64,000 nt of DNA, taken from assembly GCF_001499965.1 (NCBI RefSeq), contig NZ_LQIT01000024.1, positions 17,876 through 81,875 of the forward strand. Direction: 5' to 3'. Shown here in pieces: positions 8,569-17,487 of this stretch (the stretch's first letter is position 1; the number at the start of each line of letters is the position of its first letter). The notes under the pieces were generated by a model. That model searched no databases. It was given only the letters and a program-made list of their open reading frames with translations, and was not told the origin of the DNA. Origin of the DNA: Mycobacterium sp. GA-2829 (GTDB taxonomy: Bacteria; Actinomycetota; Actinomycetes; Mycobacteriales; Mycobacteriaceae). The position numbers and the translations under genes are program-made.

Positions 8569-9367
8569 ATGGATCTCGGACTGAGCGACGCCACCGCGGT
8601 GGTGGTCGGCGGCGGACGCGGGATGGGACTGGCCACCGCGCAGTGCCTCGCCGAGGACGGGGCGCGCATCGCGCTCGTGGGCCGTACCGGTGGCGTGTTG
8701 GCCACGGCCGCAGCGGACCTCGCCGAACGGGGGAGTCCCGACGCGTTCGGCATCGCCGCCGACATCGGCGACGCGAACGCGGTGGAGCGGGTGTTCGCCG
8801 AGGTGGCCGAGCGGTGGGGTGGTGCGCTCAACATCCTGATCAACACGGTGGGCCCCGACGCCCCGGGCGGTTTCGACACGCTCACCGACGAACAGTGGCG
8901 CAGCGCCGTCGAGAGCGGCGTACTCGGCATGGTGCGGTGTGTGCGCGCGGCGCTGCCGCTGTTGCGTACCGCGGAATGGGCGCGCATCGTCAACTTCTCG
9001 GCCCACTCGACCCAGCGGCAGAGTGCGGCGCTGACCGCCTACACCGCCGCGAAGTCGATGCTGACCAGCGTGTCGAAGAACCTGTCATTGACGCTCGCCC
9101 CCGGAGGAGATCCTGGTCAACGTGGTGTCCCCGGGCAGCATCGCCTCCGAGGCGCTGACCGGGTGGGCAGAATCCGTCGGCGTCGACGGCAGCGATCCCT
9201 ACCGGTTGATGGCGGCCATCACCGAGCATTTCGGGCATCCGGCGCACCTGCCGCGGGCCGGCCTGCCGTCGGAGATCGGGCCGGTCGCGGCGTTCCTCGC
9301 CTCCCGCAGGAACTCGTACATGACCGGGGCGAATGTCAACGTCGACGGTGGAAGCGATTTCACCTGA
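8569..9367 (+). pseudogene. Short-chain dehydrogenase/reductase with a single-base frameshift
   Basis: SDR of about 266 residues split over two frames. Frame 1 from the ATG at 8569 (preceded by GGAGG) has the cofactor motif GGGRGMG, then ILINTVG and the catalytic pair YTAAK. The frame is lost at a GG near 9103-9104. Removing one G restores a continuous family-like sequence (APEEILVNVVSPG), and the downstream frame carries the normal SDR ending NVNVDGGSDFT up to the stop at 9365-9367. As written, frame 1 would run on and the protein would lose its C-terminal substrate loop. It may be a real mutation or a sequencing error at the C/G run. It sits downstream of operator site c. Confidence 0.8.
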
Positions 9368-9424
9368 GCCGCAACGCATCTCACCACCCCTCGCAACCTG
9401 CGGTCTCGCCTTGTGGAATGCGCT

Positions 9425-9441
9425 ACCGATAGGTATACAGT
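9425..9441. promoter_or_regulatory. Regulon operator site d (ACCGATAGGTATACAGT)
   Basis: The right half-site is near perfect (ATACAGT) and the left half weak; TACAGT at 9436-9441 fits a -10 hexamer. It lies 45 bases upstream of the hydratase GTG that begins a six-gene operon, in the 119-base gap after the broken SDR. Confidence 0.5.
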
Positions 9442-9486
9442 ATGAATACCCAATGGGGGGTTCGCCGACCGTGAGGAGCCGATGCG

Positions 9487-10317
9487 GTGACTGCCGGGGA
9501 TGCCGATCCGGATGCCGTCCGCTATGACGTCCGGCCGAGCGGTGTCGCCGTCGTCACGCTGAACCGGCCCGAACGTCTCAACACCTGGGGTGGGGACATC
9601 TCGTCGGGGTTCTACCGCGCCATCGACCATGCCGAAACCGATCCGGCGGTCCGGGCGATCGTGTTCACCGGCAGTGGCCGCGCCTTCTGCGCGGGCGCCC
9701 ACCTCGGCTCGATGGCGACCATCGGCGATGCCCTCGGCGACGGGAAGACCCACGACGTCAGCAAGATCGTCGGCGAGCGCCACCCGCACTTCCTGACCAC
9801 CCTGCGCAAGCCGGTCATCGCCGCCATCAACGGGTCGTGCGTCGGCATCGGCCTGACCCACGCCCTGATGTGTGACGTCCGGTTCGCCGCCGACGGTGCG
9901 AAGTTCGCGACCTCGTTCGCCCGCCGCGGTCTGATCGCCGAATACGGCATCTCGTGGATCCTGCCGCGGCTGGCCGGATTCGGGCCCGCGATGGACCTGT
10001 TGCTCACCGGCCGGACCTTCTACGCCGACGAGGCGGCGCGGCTCGGTCTGGTCAAGGAGGTCGTCGCGCCCGATCAGCTGCTTGCGCGGGCGATCGAGTA
10101 CGCCGAGGACATCGCCGCGAACTGCTCACCGGCGTCGCTCGCGATCATCAAGGAACAGACCTACGGCGACGCCGAACGCGACGTCGTCGACGCCAGTGCC
10201 AGGGCCGAGAAGTTGATGGGCGAATCGCTGCTGCGGCCCGACGTCATCGAAGGGATCGTCAGCTTCCTCGAGAAGCGGCCACCGAGTTTTCCGATGTTGC
10301 AGGAGGGACCCCCATGA
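9487..10317 (+). CDS. Enoyl-CoA hydratase/isomerase family protein, first gene of the amidohydrolase operon
   Basis: A 276-residue crotonase-fold protein with LNRPERLNTW, FCAGAHL (oxyanion hole, near residue 74) and NGSCVGIGLTHALMCDVRF, ending FLEKRPPSF. The GTG start is preceded by a GAGGAG ribosome-binding site about eight bases upstream. It begins a run of six plus-strand genes (9487-16203) joined by overlaps of one to four bases or gaps of three. Operator site d is just upstream. The role is presumably hydration or isomerisation of a pathway CoA ester. Confidence 0.88.
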   Translation: MTAGDADPDAVRYDVRPSGVAVVTLNRPERLNTWGGDISSGFYRAIDHAETDPAVRAIVFTGSGRAFCAGAHLGSMATIGDALGDGKTHDVSKIVGERHPHFLTTLRKPVIAAINGSCVGIGLTHALMCDVRFAADGAKFATSFARRGLIAEYGISWILPRLAGFGPAMDLLLTGRTFYADEAARLGLVKEVVAPDQLLARAIEYAEDIAANCSPASLAIIKEQTYGDAERDVVDASARAEKLMGESLLRPDVIEGIVSFLEKRPPSFPMLQEGPP

Positions 10318-11516
10318 CGCTCGACTACATGGCGATCGACGTCGACAACCACTACTACGAACCGATCGACGCCTTCACCCGGCACCTGCCCAAGGAGTTC
10401 CGCAGCCGCGGTGTGCAGATGCTCACCGACGGCAAGCGCACGTACGCCGTGTTCGGCGGGGTGATCAACCACTTCATCCCGAACCCCACCTTCGACCCGA
10501 TCATCGAACCCGGTTGCCTGGACCTGTTGTTCCGCGGTGAGATCCCCGAGGGTGTCGACCCCGCCTCGCTGATGAAGGTCGACCGGCTGGCCGACCATCC
10601 CGAGTACCAGAACCGCGACGCCCGAGTGAAAATCCTCGACAAGCAGAACCTCGAGACCGTGTTCATGCTGCCGACGTTCGCGTGCGGCGTCGAGGAGGGC
10701 CTCAAACACGACATCCCGGCGACCATGGCCTCAGTCCACGCCTTCAACCTGTGGCTCGACGAGGACTGGGGTTTCGACCGGCCGGATCACCGGATCCTCG
10801 CCGCGCCGATCATCTCGCTGGCCGACGTACCGCAGGCTGTCGAAGAGGTCGAATTCGTCCTGAGCCGGGGCGCCAAGATCGTGTGTGTGCGGCCCGCACC
10901 GGTGCCCGGCGAGGTCCGGCCCCGTTCGCTCGGCGACCCGGTGCACGACCCGGTGTGGGCGCGGCTGGCCGAAGCCGGCGTCCCGGTGATCTTCCACCTG
11001 TCCGACTCCGGTTACATGGCCATCCCCGCACTGTGGGGCGGCAGTGGCGTGTTCAAGGGCTTCGGCAAACGCGATCCGCTCGACATGGTGATCATGGATG
11101 ACCGTGCCATCCACGACACCATCGCCTCGATGATCGTCCACCAGGTGTTCACCCGGCACCCCACGCTCAAGGTGGCCAGCATCGAGAACGGGTCCTACTT
11201 CGTGTACCGGCTGATCAAGCGGCTCAAGAAGTCTGCGAACAACGCGCCGTACCACTACAGGGAGGATCCGGTCGAGCAGCTGCGCAACAACGTATGGATC
11301 GCGCCGTACTACGAGGACGACGTGAAGCAGTTGGCCCACACCATCGGTGTGGACAAGGTGCTGTTCGGATCCGACTGGCCGCACGGTGAGGGGTTGGCGG
11401 ACCCCACGTCGTTCACCGCCGACATCCCGCAGTTCCCCGAGTTCAGCCATGAGGACACCCGGAAGGTGATGCGCGACAACGCTCTCACCCTCGTCGGCAC
11501 CCACGTGCGGGCCTGA
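10314..11516 (+). CDS. Amidohydrolase-2 family protein (ACMSD/decarboxylase-like TIM barrel)
   Basis: A 400-residue TIM-barrel metal hydrolase or decarboxylase of the amidohydrolase-2 type. It has the N-terminal DVDNHYYE segment (the family metal site is usually D-x-H; here D-N-H), a central VIFHLSDSGY strand and the C-terminal GSDWPHGEG motif carrying the catalytic aspartate. Family members cleave C-C bonds such as decarboxylations or ring-cleavage steps. The ATG overlaps the hydratase stop by four bases. A second, shorter family member is two genes downstream, and such pairs next to acyl-CoA synthetases recur in actinobacterial catabolic clusters. The substrate is unknown. Confidence 0.85.
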   Translation: MTLDYMAIDVDNHYYEPIDAFTRHLPKEFRSRGVQMLTDGKRTYAVFGGVINHFIPNPTFDPIIEPGCLDLLFRGEIPEGVDPASLMKVDRLADHPEYQNRDARVKILDKQNLETVFMLPTFACGVEEGLKHDIPATMASVHAFNLWLDEDWGFDRPDHRILAAPIISLADVPQAVEEVEFVLSRGAKIVCVRPAPVPGEVRPRSLGDPVHDPVWARLAEAGVPVIFHLSDSGYMAIPALWGGSGVFKGFGKRDPLDMVIMDDRAIHDTIASMIVHQVFTRHPTLKVASIENGSYFVYRLIKRLKKSANNAPYHYREDPVEQLRNNVWIAPYYEDDVKQLAHTIGVDKVLFGSDWPHGEGLADPTSFTADIPQFPEFSHEDTRKVMRDNALTLVGTHVRA

Positions 11517-11519
11517 CAC

Positions 11520-13145
11520 ATGGGGGAGTGGACCATCGGCGGTGTCGTCGACGCCATCGCCGAGGCCGTGCCGGACCGGCTGATGACGGTCTGCGGCGAC
11601 CGCAGGAGCACCTACGCCGAGACCGCCGACCGCACCCGGCGGCTCGCGAACTTCCTGTCGGCCAACGGAATCGGCGCCCACCACGAGCGCGGTGTGCTGG
11701 ACGGCTGGCAGTGCGGGCAGGACCGGGTCGCGCTGATCATGCACAACGACCTGTACCCGGACATGGTGATCGGCGCGCTGAAGGCGCGTGCGGTGCCGGT
11801 CAACGTGAACTTCCACTACACCCCGCGCGAGGTCGACGAACTGTTGGCGTATCTGCGGCCGCAGGCGGTGATCTTCCACCGCTCGCTCGGCGCGAAGTTC
11901 GCCGACGTCCTGCCCCGCGACGGGGTGGAGGTGATGATCTCGATCGACGACGGCAGCGACGCACCGGAACCGAACGGTGCCGTCACCCTCGACGACGCGC
12001 TCGCCGCCGGTGCGGTCGACCGGCCGATCACCCCCTCACCCGACGACGTCATGATGATCTGCACCGGCGGCACCACCGGCCGCCCGAAAGGCGTGATGTG
12101 GCGCCAATCCGACACCTACGTGGTGTCGATGAACGGCGCCGACCACGACGCGGTCGACGAGATCCACGCCAAGGTGGCGCACGCCGGACCGCCGTGGTTC
12201 GCGGTGTCCCCACTCATGCACGCCGCGGGCATGTGGACCGCGTTCGCGGCGCTGCTCAACGGCCAGACCGTGATCCTCTATGACAAGCCGACACTCGACC
12301 CGGCGGCGGTGCTGGCCACGGCCGAACGCGAACGGGTCGGGTTGATGACGATGGTCGGCGACGCCTACGCCGGGCCGTTGATCGCCGAGATGCGCCGTCA
12401 CCCTTATGATCTGTCGTCCCTTTTTGCGATCGGCACCGGCGGCGCGGCGACCAACCAGCGCCACCAGGACGCACTGCTGGAACTGCTCCCACACATCACG
12501 CTGATCAACGGCTACGGGTCCTCCGAGACCGGGAACATGGCGTTCGGGCGCAGTCAGCGCGACGACCGCAAGGACACCTTCGAACGGCGCGACGGCGTGG
12601 TGGTGCTGTCGGAGGACCGCAACCGGTTCCTGGAGCCCGGTGACCCTGAGATCGGCTGGGTCGCGCGCGAAGGCCGGATCCCGTTGGGCTACTTCGACGA
12701 TGCCGAGGCCACCGGCCGCACCTTCCCGGTGGTCGAGGGGCGGCGCGTGGTGATCTCCGGCGACCGCGCCTCACTGGAGGCCGACGGAACCATCCGGCTG
12801 TACGGGCGCGATGCGCTCGTCGTCAACACCGGCGGCGAGAAGGTGTTCGTCGAAGAGGTCGAGGAAGTGCTGCGCGCGCACGGCGGTGTCGCCGACGCGC
12901 TGGTGATCGGCCGCGACAGTGACCGCTGGGGACAGGAGATCGTCGCGCTGATCGAGAGACATCCCGGTGCGGACGTGGACGCCGACGCGCTGCTGCAGGC
13001 GTGCACCGCCGTGCTGGCCCGGTTCAAGGCGCCCAAGGAGTTCGTCTTCGTCGACAAGGTGCGCCGGCTCGGCAACGGAAAGGCCGACTATCGATGGGCG
13101 AAAGACCTGGTGGCGCAGCCGAACACGCTGGCAGGTCAGCCGTGA
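11520..13145 (+). CDS. Acyl-CoA synthetase (AMP-binding, FadD19-like)
   Basis: A 541-residue adenylate-forming CoA ligase. It has the ATP motif ICTGGTTGRPKG (near residue 181), GYGSSETG (near residue 332), SGDRASLEADG and the C-terminal lysine in GNGKADYRW. The segment MHNDLYPDMVIGALKARAVPVNVNFHYTP resembles the FadD19/FadD17 group involved in sterol-type or branched acid activation, though I only infer this from recall. It starts three bases after the amidohydrolase stop and overlaps the next gene by four bases. It is paralogous to the ligase at 26527-28173. Confidence 0.92.
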   Translation: MGEWTIGGVVDAIAEAVPDRLMTVCGDRRSTYAETADRTRRLANFLSANGIGAHHERGVLDGWQCGQDRVALIMHNDLYPDMVIGALKARAVPVNVNFHYTPREVDELLAYLRPQAVIFHRSLGAKFADVLPRDGVEVMISIDDGSDAPEPNGAVTLDDALAAGAVDRPITPSPDDVMMICTGGTTGRPKGVMWRQSDTYVVSMNGADHDAVDEIHAKVAHAGPPWFAVSPLMHAAGMWTAFAALLNGQTVILYDKPTLDPAAVLATAERERVGLMTMVGDAYAGPLIAEMRRHPYDLSSLFAIGTGGAATNQRHQDALLELLPHITLINGYGSSETGNMAFGRSQRDDRKDTFERRDGVVVLSEDRNRFLEPGDPEIGWVAREGRIPLGYFDDAEATGRTFPVVEGRRVVISGDRASLEADGTIRLYGRDALVVNTGGEKVFVEEVEEVLRAHGGVADALVIGRDSDRWGQEIVALIERHPGADVDADALLQACTAVLARFKAPKEFVFVDKVRRLGNGKADYRWAKDLVAQPNTLAGQP

Positions 13146-13975
13146 TCCAGAGAGTCATCGACGGCCTGGTCAACGTGCACTTCGGTGAGACCGCCAGACA
13201 GCCTGAGTTCATGCTCAAGGTCCGCGACGACTACTTCAAGGGCCCGCAGTCGCTCTACGACCAGGTCGAGCTGCCCGCACTGCTCGACGAGATGGCCGAA
13301 CACGGTGTCGAGAAGGCCATCCTGATGGACAACCTCGCCAAACCGTCGATCACCGCACGCAAATTCGCTCAAGAGCGCCCGGACAAGTTCGCGCTGGCCG
13401 TCGGCGGGGTCAACCTGCTGCGGCCGATGCCGTCGCTGCGCGAGCTCTCGTCGGTCGTCGCCGATCTTCCGGTCGCGTACGCAGTTGTCGGACCGAGCTT
13501 CTGGGGCGACGGCAGGTATCCGCCCAGTGATGCGGTTTACTACCCGCTCTACACCAAGTGCGCCGAACTCGGGCTGCCGCTGTGTGTCAACACCGGGCTG
13601 CCGGGCCCGCCGATCCCGGGCGAGGTGCAGAACCCGATCCACCTCGACCGGGTGTGCGTGCGCTTCCCCGAACTGAAACTGTGCATGATCCACGGCGCCG
13701 ACCCGTGGTGGGACGTCGCGATCCGGCTGCTGATCAAGTACGCCAACCTGCGCATCATGACCTCGGCATGGTCCCCGAAACGCCTGCCCGACAGCCTGCT
13801 TCACTTCATGCGCACCCGCGGCAAGACCAAGGTGATCTTCGCTTCGGACTGGCCGGTGCTGCGGCAGAGTCGCGTGGTCCCCGAGGCGCTCGCGCTCGAC
13901 CTGCCACCCGACGTGCTCGACAACTATCTGTACAACAACGCCAACGACTTCTTCTTCTCCGAACGGGAGCTCTGA
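13142..13975 (+). CDS. Amidohydrolase-2 family protein, short form
   Basis: A 277-residue TIM-barrel amidohydrolase-2 protein. It has an N-terminal NVHF in place of a full D-x-H metal motif, LCVNTGLPGPP, CMIHGADPWW and the C-terminal IFASDWPVL carrying the catalytic aspartate. Loss of one metal-binding position suggests a divergent active site or a subunit working with the 400-residue protein upstream. The GTG start overlaps the ligase stop (GTGA), and its stop overlaps the following dehydrogenase start by one base. Confidence 0.82.
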   Translation: MIQRVIDGLVNVHFGETARQPEFMLKVRDDYFKGPQSLYDQVELPALLDEMAEHGVEKAILMDNLAKPSITARKFAQERPDKFALAVGGVNLLRPMPSLRELSSVVADLPVAYAVVGPSFWGDGRYPPSDAVYYPLYTKCAELGLPLCVNTGLPGPPIPGEVQNPIHLDRVCVRFPELKLCMIHGADPWWDVAIRLLIKYANLRIMTSAWSPKRLPDSLLHFMRTRGKTKVIFASDWPVLRQSRVVPEALALDLPPDVLDNYLYNNANDFFFSEREL

Positions 13976-15015
13976 TGGACCGGTACGAACTGCGCAGGCT
14001 GGACTACAGCCTGTCGGAGGATCACGTCGACCTGCAGAACGCCTACCGTCAGTTCTTCAAGTCCCACTGTCCGATCGAGACCGTCCGCGCCGCAGAGGCT
14101 TCGGGGTTCGACAAGAGTCTCTGGGAACGGCTGTGCGCGATGGGCGCGACCACGATGGCGCTGCCCGAATCCGCCGGCGGCGACGGTGCGACGCTGGTCG
14201 ATCTCACCCTGGTCGCCGAGGAGATCGGCCGCAGCCTGGCGCCGGTGCCGTGGATCGAACACGTGGTGGCCGCTCGTCTGCTCGCCACACTCGACGCGCT
14301 CGACGACGGGGTCGTCGCCGGCGACCACCTCGCGGCGTTCGACCTGCGGCTGGACCCCGCGCCGGGTCTACGGCTGATCAGCGGCGCCTCGATCGCCGAC
14401 CAGATCGTCGTCCGCGACGGTGACGACGTGGTGCGGCTGGGCTTCGGCACGCGCCCGGTCCGCGTCGACAACATCGGCAAACTCCCGATGGCGTGGGTGG
14501 ATCCGTCGACCGCCGACAGCCGCACGGTTCTCGCCTCGGGGCCGGACGCGGTGGCCGCCTACGACCGGGCGCTGATCGAGTGGCGGCTGCTCACCGCCGC
14601 CGCGCTGGTCGGACTCGTCGAGGAGACGATGACGATCGCCGCCGAGTTCGCCAAGAACCGGTACACGCTGGGCGTGCCGATCTCGACGCTGCAGGGCATC
14701 TCGCACCCGTTGGCCAACATCGCGATCGTCGTCGCGGGCGGGCGCAATCTGGTGCGGCGCGCGGCCTGGTTCCTCGACAACGAACCCGACGAGCGTCCGG
14801 AGCTCGCGCCGTCGGCGTTCGTGTTCATGGCCGAGGAGGCCGCCAAGGCCGCGACCATGGCCGTGCATGTGCAGGGCGGGCTCGGGGTGTCCGCGGAGGC
14901 CGCGGCGACGGCCTACCTCGTCCGCGCCCGCGGTTGGCCGCTGGCCGGTGGTGACCCGGGGCTGACCGCCCAACGCATCGCGGCGATCGTCGCCGACCGT
15001 GAAGGGCGGAGCTGA
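13975..15015 (+). CDS. Acyl-CoA dehydrogenase, small partner of a two-subunit FadE pair
   Basis: A 346-residue acyl-CoA dehydrogenase-fold protein. The N-terminal helical domain includes ALPESAGGDGATLVDLTLVAEEIGRSLAP; the middle beta domain is short and lacks the usual FAD/substrate serine-rich signature. The C-terminal part (RYTLGVPISTLQGISHPLANI) is typical of FadE partners. In actinobacterial steroid and terpenoid pathways such short subunits form alpha2beta2 enzymes with a full-length partner; the next gene fits that role. The ATG overlaps the previous stop by one base. Confidence 0.88.
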   Translation: MDRYELRRLDYSLSEDHVDLQNAYRQFFKSHCPIETVRAAEASGFDKSLWERLCAMGATTMALPESAGGDGATLVDLTLVAEEIGRSLAPVPWIEHVVAARLLATLDALDDGVVAGDHLAAFDLRLDPAPGLRLISGASIADQIVVRDGDDVVRLGFGTRPVRVDNIGKLPMAWVDPSTADSRTVLASGPDAVAAYDRALIEWRLLTAAALVGLVEETMTIAAEFAKNRYTLGVPISTLQGISHPLANIAIVVAGGRNLVRRAAWFLDNEPDERPELAPSAFVFMAEEAAKAATMAVHVQGGLGVSAEAAATAYLVRARGWPLAGGDPGLTAQRIAAIVADREGRS

Positions 15016-15018
15016 ACC

Positions 15019-16203
15019 ATGGATTTCTCACGGGTACAGCTGTCCGACGAAGAGCAGAAGTTCCAGGACGAGGTCCGGGCCATCTTGAGCGAGACCGTCA
15101 CCGACGAGGTCAGGCGGCGCGACCGCGAGACCGGCGACAACTTCGACGAGGGCGTACACCTCGCCCTCGGCGCGGCCGGCTACCTCGACCGTGATTGGAA
15201 TCCGGCCACCGAGCGGCCGTTCTCGCGGGTGGAGCGGCGGATCTGGGAACTGGAGAAGCGCCGCGCCCATGCCCCGTGGGTGACCTCGGGCACCACGGCG
15301 ATGATCACCAAGTCGGTGGAGAAGTTCGGCTCGCCCGAACTCAAAGCCGAAGTGCTGCCACGGGTGTACAGCGGCCATGTGCGGATGTGTCTGGGCTACA
15401 CCGAGCCCGAAGGCGGTTCGGACGTCGCGACCTGCAAGACCCGCGCCGTGCGGGAAGCGGATGGATCGAGCTGGATCATCAATGGGTCGAAGATGTTCAC
15501 CACCGGTGCGCACAACTGCCAGTACGTCTTCCTCATCACCAACACCGACCCGAGCGCGCCGAAACACAAGAGCCTGACCATGTTCCTGGTTCCGCTCGAC
15601 ACTCCGGGCATCGAGATCCAGGGCATCCGCACCGTCGACGGTGACCGGACCAACATCGTCTACTACAGCGATGTACGCGTCGACGACCGCTACCGCCTCG
15701 GCGAGGTCAACGGCGGATGGACGGTGGTGCGCGAACCGCTCAACGCCGAACACGGCGACGTCGCCGCCGCCGACGACGGCCTGGCCGACGTGTCGATCAT
15801 GATGCACCAGGCCATGTTCATGGCCACGGCCGTCGACAAGGCCGCCGAGAGATCGACCGTCCCGGATCCCAACGGCCGCAGGTTGATCGACGACGGCGCG
15901 GTCGCCTACCGCCTGGGACGCAGCGTCGCGCGCCTGGAGGCCGCACTCAGCGCCCCGAGCATCTTCGGCCGCGTCGCGATCGCCCAGACGATGCGCGACA
16001 TCTCACCGGACCTGATGGACATCCTCGGCACCGCGTCGTCGCTGCCGATCGACACCGACGGCGCGGCCGACGACGGCGGCGCCGAGTACGTGTACCGGTT
16101 CGCCCCGCTCGTCGGGATCTACGGCGGCACCCTCGAGGTGTTCCGGAACATGATCGCCCAGTACGTGCTCGGCCTCGGCAAGCCGAGTTACGCGTCGACC
16201 TGA
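15019..16203 (+). CDS. Acyl-CoA dehydrogenase, large partner of the FadE pair
   Basis: A 394-residue FAD-dependent acyl-CoA dehydrogenase that introduces the alpha-beta double bond. It has the signature CLGYTEPEGGSDVATCKTRA (about residues 117-136), then WIINGSKMFTTGAHN for FAD and substrate contacts, and the C-terminal GGTLEVFRNMIAQYVLGL helix. It begins three bases after its smaller partner and closes the 9487-16203 operon. The pair probably assembles as a heterotetramer (inference from family behaviour). Confidence 0.92.
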   Translation: MDFSRVQLSDEEQKFQDEVRAILSETVTDEVRRRDRETGDNFDEGVHLALGAAGYLDRDWNPATERPFSRVERRIWELEKRRAHAPWVTSGTTAMITKSVEKFGSPELKAEVLPRVYSGHVRMCLGYTEPEGGSDVATCKTRAVREADGSSWIINGSKMFTTGAHNCQYVFLITNTDPSAPKHKSLTMFLVPLDTPGIEIQGIRTVDGDRTNIVYYSDVRVDDRYRLGEVNGGWTVVREPLNAEHGDVAAADDGLADVSIMMHQAMFMATAVDKAAERSTVPDPNGRRLIDDGAVAYRLGRSVARLEAALSAPSIFGRVAIAQTMRDISPDLMDILGTASSLPIDTDGAADDGGAEYVYRFAPLVGIYGGTLEVFRNMIAQYVLGLGKPSYAST

Positions 16204-16211
16204 CAACCGCG

Positions 16212-16273
16212 CGCCGAGACTACGGTTGGTGACGCATTCTCCGCGAAATCCGTCAACATCCGTAGTCTCGGCG
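16212..16273. terminator. Inverted repeat between convergent genes, likely bidirectional terminator
   Basis: Arms of 14 bases (CGCCGAGACTACGG at 16212-16225 and its exact complement at 16260-16273) flank a 34-base loop that can extend the stem imperfectly. It fills the 72-base gap between the FadE stop at 16203 and the minus-strand thiolase-like stop at 16276. There is no U-tract, so a repeat element is an alternative. Confidence 0.55.
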
Positions 16274-16275
16274 GA

Positions 16276-17421
16276 TCAGGTCGAGACGATCGTCGCCGCC
16301 GCGGTGCCCGGCGCCCCGTAGAGCTGGGCGAACCCGACCTTCGGCTGGCCCGGCACCTGGCGTTCGCCCGCCTCGCCGCGCAATTGCCGCACCAGTTCGT
16401 GGATCTGGCGCAGACCGGACGCGCCGATCGGCTCGCCGTTGGCGATCAGACCGCCGTCGGTGTTGACCGGCAGCGGGCCGCCGATCTCGGTCGCCCCGTC
16501 GGCCAGCAGCTTCTCCTGCTCGCCGTCGGCGCAGAACCCGCACTCGGCCATGTGGATGATCTCGGCGCCGGCGTCGGTGTCCTGCAACTGAATGACATCG
16601 ACATCGTCGGGGGCGATCCCCGCCTTCTCGAACGCCGACCTGGCCGCGTACACCGTCGGCGCGACGTCCTCCTCGACGGGGGCGAAGGTCGTGTTCACCT
16701 CGTAGGCGCCGTAGCGACGGGTACGGACCTCCACCGCGTGCAGGTAGACGGGCGTGGTGGTGTAGCGGTGGGCGAGTTCGGCGCGGCACATCACCACCGC
16801 GGCGGCGCCCTCGTCGGGGGCGCAGAACATGTACTGCGTGAGCGGGTAGTTGAGCATCGTCGAGCTGAGGATCTGCTCCTCGGACATCGGCTTGCGGCGG
16901 AACGCGTTGGGGTTGAGCGCACCGTTGCGGAAGTTCTTGGCGGCCACCTTGGCCAACGTCTGCTGGGAGATGCCGTGCTCATGTAGGTAGCGGTTGGCCT
17001 TCATCCCGAAGAACTGGGTGGTGAGGTACTGGCCGTTCTCCGCGTACCACGACGGCATACCCACCAGCGCGGGATCCTCGGTGAAGGCACCGCGCGGATG
17101 CTTGTCCAGACCGACCGCAATGCCGATGTCGTAGTCGCCCAGCCGAATTCCGTCGGCGCAGGCCTTGAGCGCGCTGGCCGCGGTCGCGCACGCGTTGAAC
17201 ACGTTGGTGAACGGGATGCCCGACAGCCCGACCATGCCGACGATCGCGTCGGGGTTGGCGACCGTCCAACTGCCGCCGGTGGCGAACTGGACATCCGACC
17301 ATGCGACGCCGGCGTCGTCCACGGCGGCGAAGATCGCGTCGACACCCATCTGCATCGCGCTCTTACCTTCGAACCGGCCGAACGGGTGCAGGCCGACACC
17401 GATGATCGCAACGTCGTTCAT
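16276..17421 (-). CDS. Thiolase-fold lipid-transfer-type protein (SCP-x/Ltp-like)
   Basis: A 381-residue thiolase-superfamily protein of the SCP2-thiolase/lipid-transfer group. The position of the nucleophilic cysteine is kept in NACATAASAL (near residue 90). The usual catalytic GHP motif is replaced by GEPIGASG (near residue 340), so histidine is Glu. Related Ltp proteins act as thiolases or retro-aldolases on CoA esters in sterol side-chain degradation; the missing histidine argues against ordinary thiolysis. Many such aldolases need a small DUF35/OB partner, which I do not see beside it. It is transcribed from the operator region at 17459-17475. Confidence 0.85.
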   Translation of the reverse strand: MNDVAIIGVGLHPFGRFEGKSAMQMGVDAIFAAVDDAGVAWSDVQFATGGSWTVANPDAIVGMVGLSGIPFTNVFNACATAASALKACADGIRLGDYDIGIAVGLDKHPRGAFTEDPALVGMPSWYAENGQYLTTQFFGMKANRYLHEHGISQQTLAKVAAKNFRNGALNPNAFRRKPMSEEQILSSTMLNYPLTQYMFCAPDEGAAAVVMCRAELAHRYTTTPVYLHAVEVRTRRYGAYEVNTTFAPVEEDVAPTVYAARSAFEKAGIAPDDVDVIQLQDTDAGAEIIHMAECGFCADGEQEKLLADGATEIGGPLPVNTDGGLIANGEPIGASGLRQIHELVRQLRGEAGERQVPGQPKVGFAQLYGAPGTAAATIVST

Positions 17422-17458
17422 GCGTGGTCCTCTCTGATCAACGCCGATCCGACGTGTA

Positions 17459-17475
17459 ACTGTAACCCTTACAGT
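17459..17475. promoter_or_regulatory. Regulon operator site e (ACTGTAACCCTTACAGT), perfect
   Basis: Perfect 7-3-7 palindrome in the 66-base divergent gap between the thiolase-like gene (start 17421) and the molybdopterin oxidoreductase (start 17488). TACAGT on each strand fits a -10 hexamer, so one palindrome could serve both promoters. Only 12 bases separate it from the plus-strand GTG. Confidence 0.75.
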
Positions 17476-17487
17476 AGCGTAGGCGGC

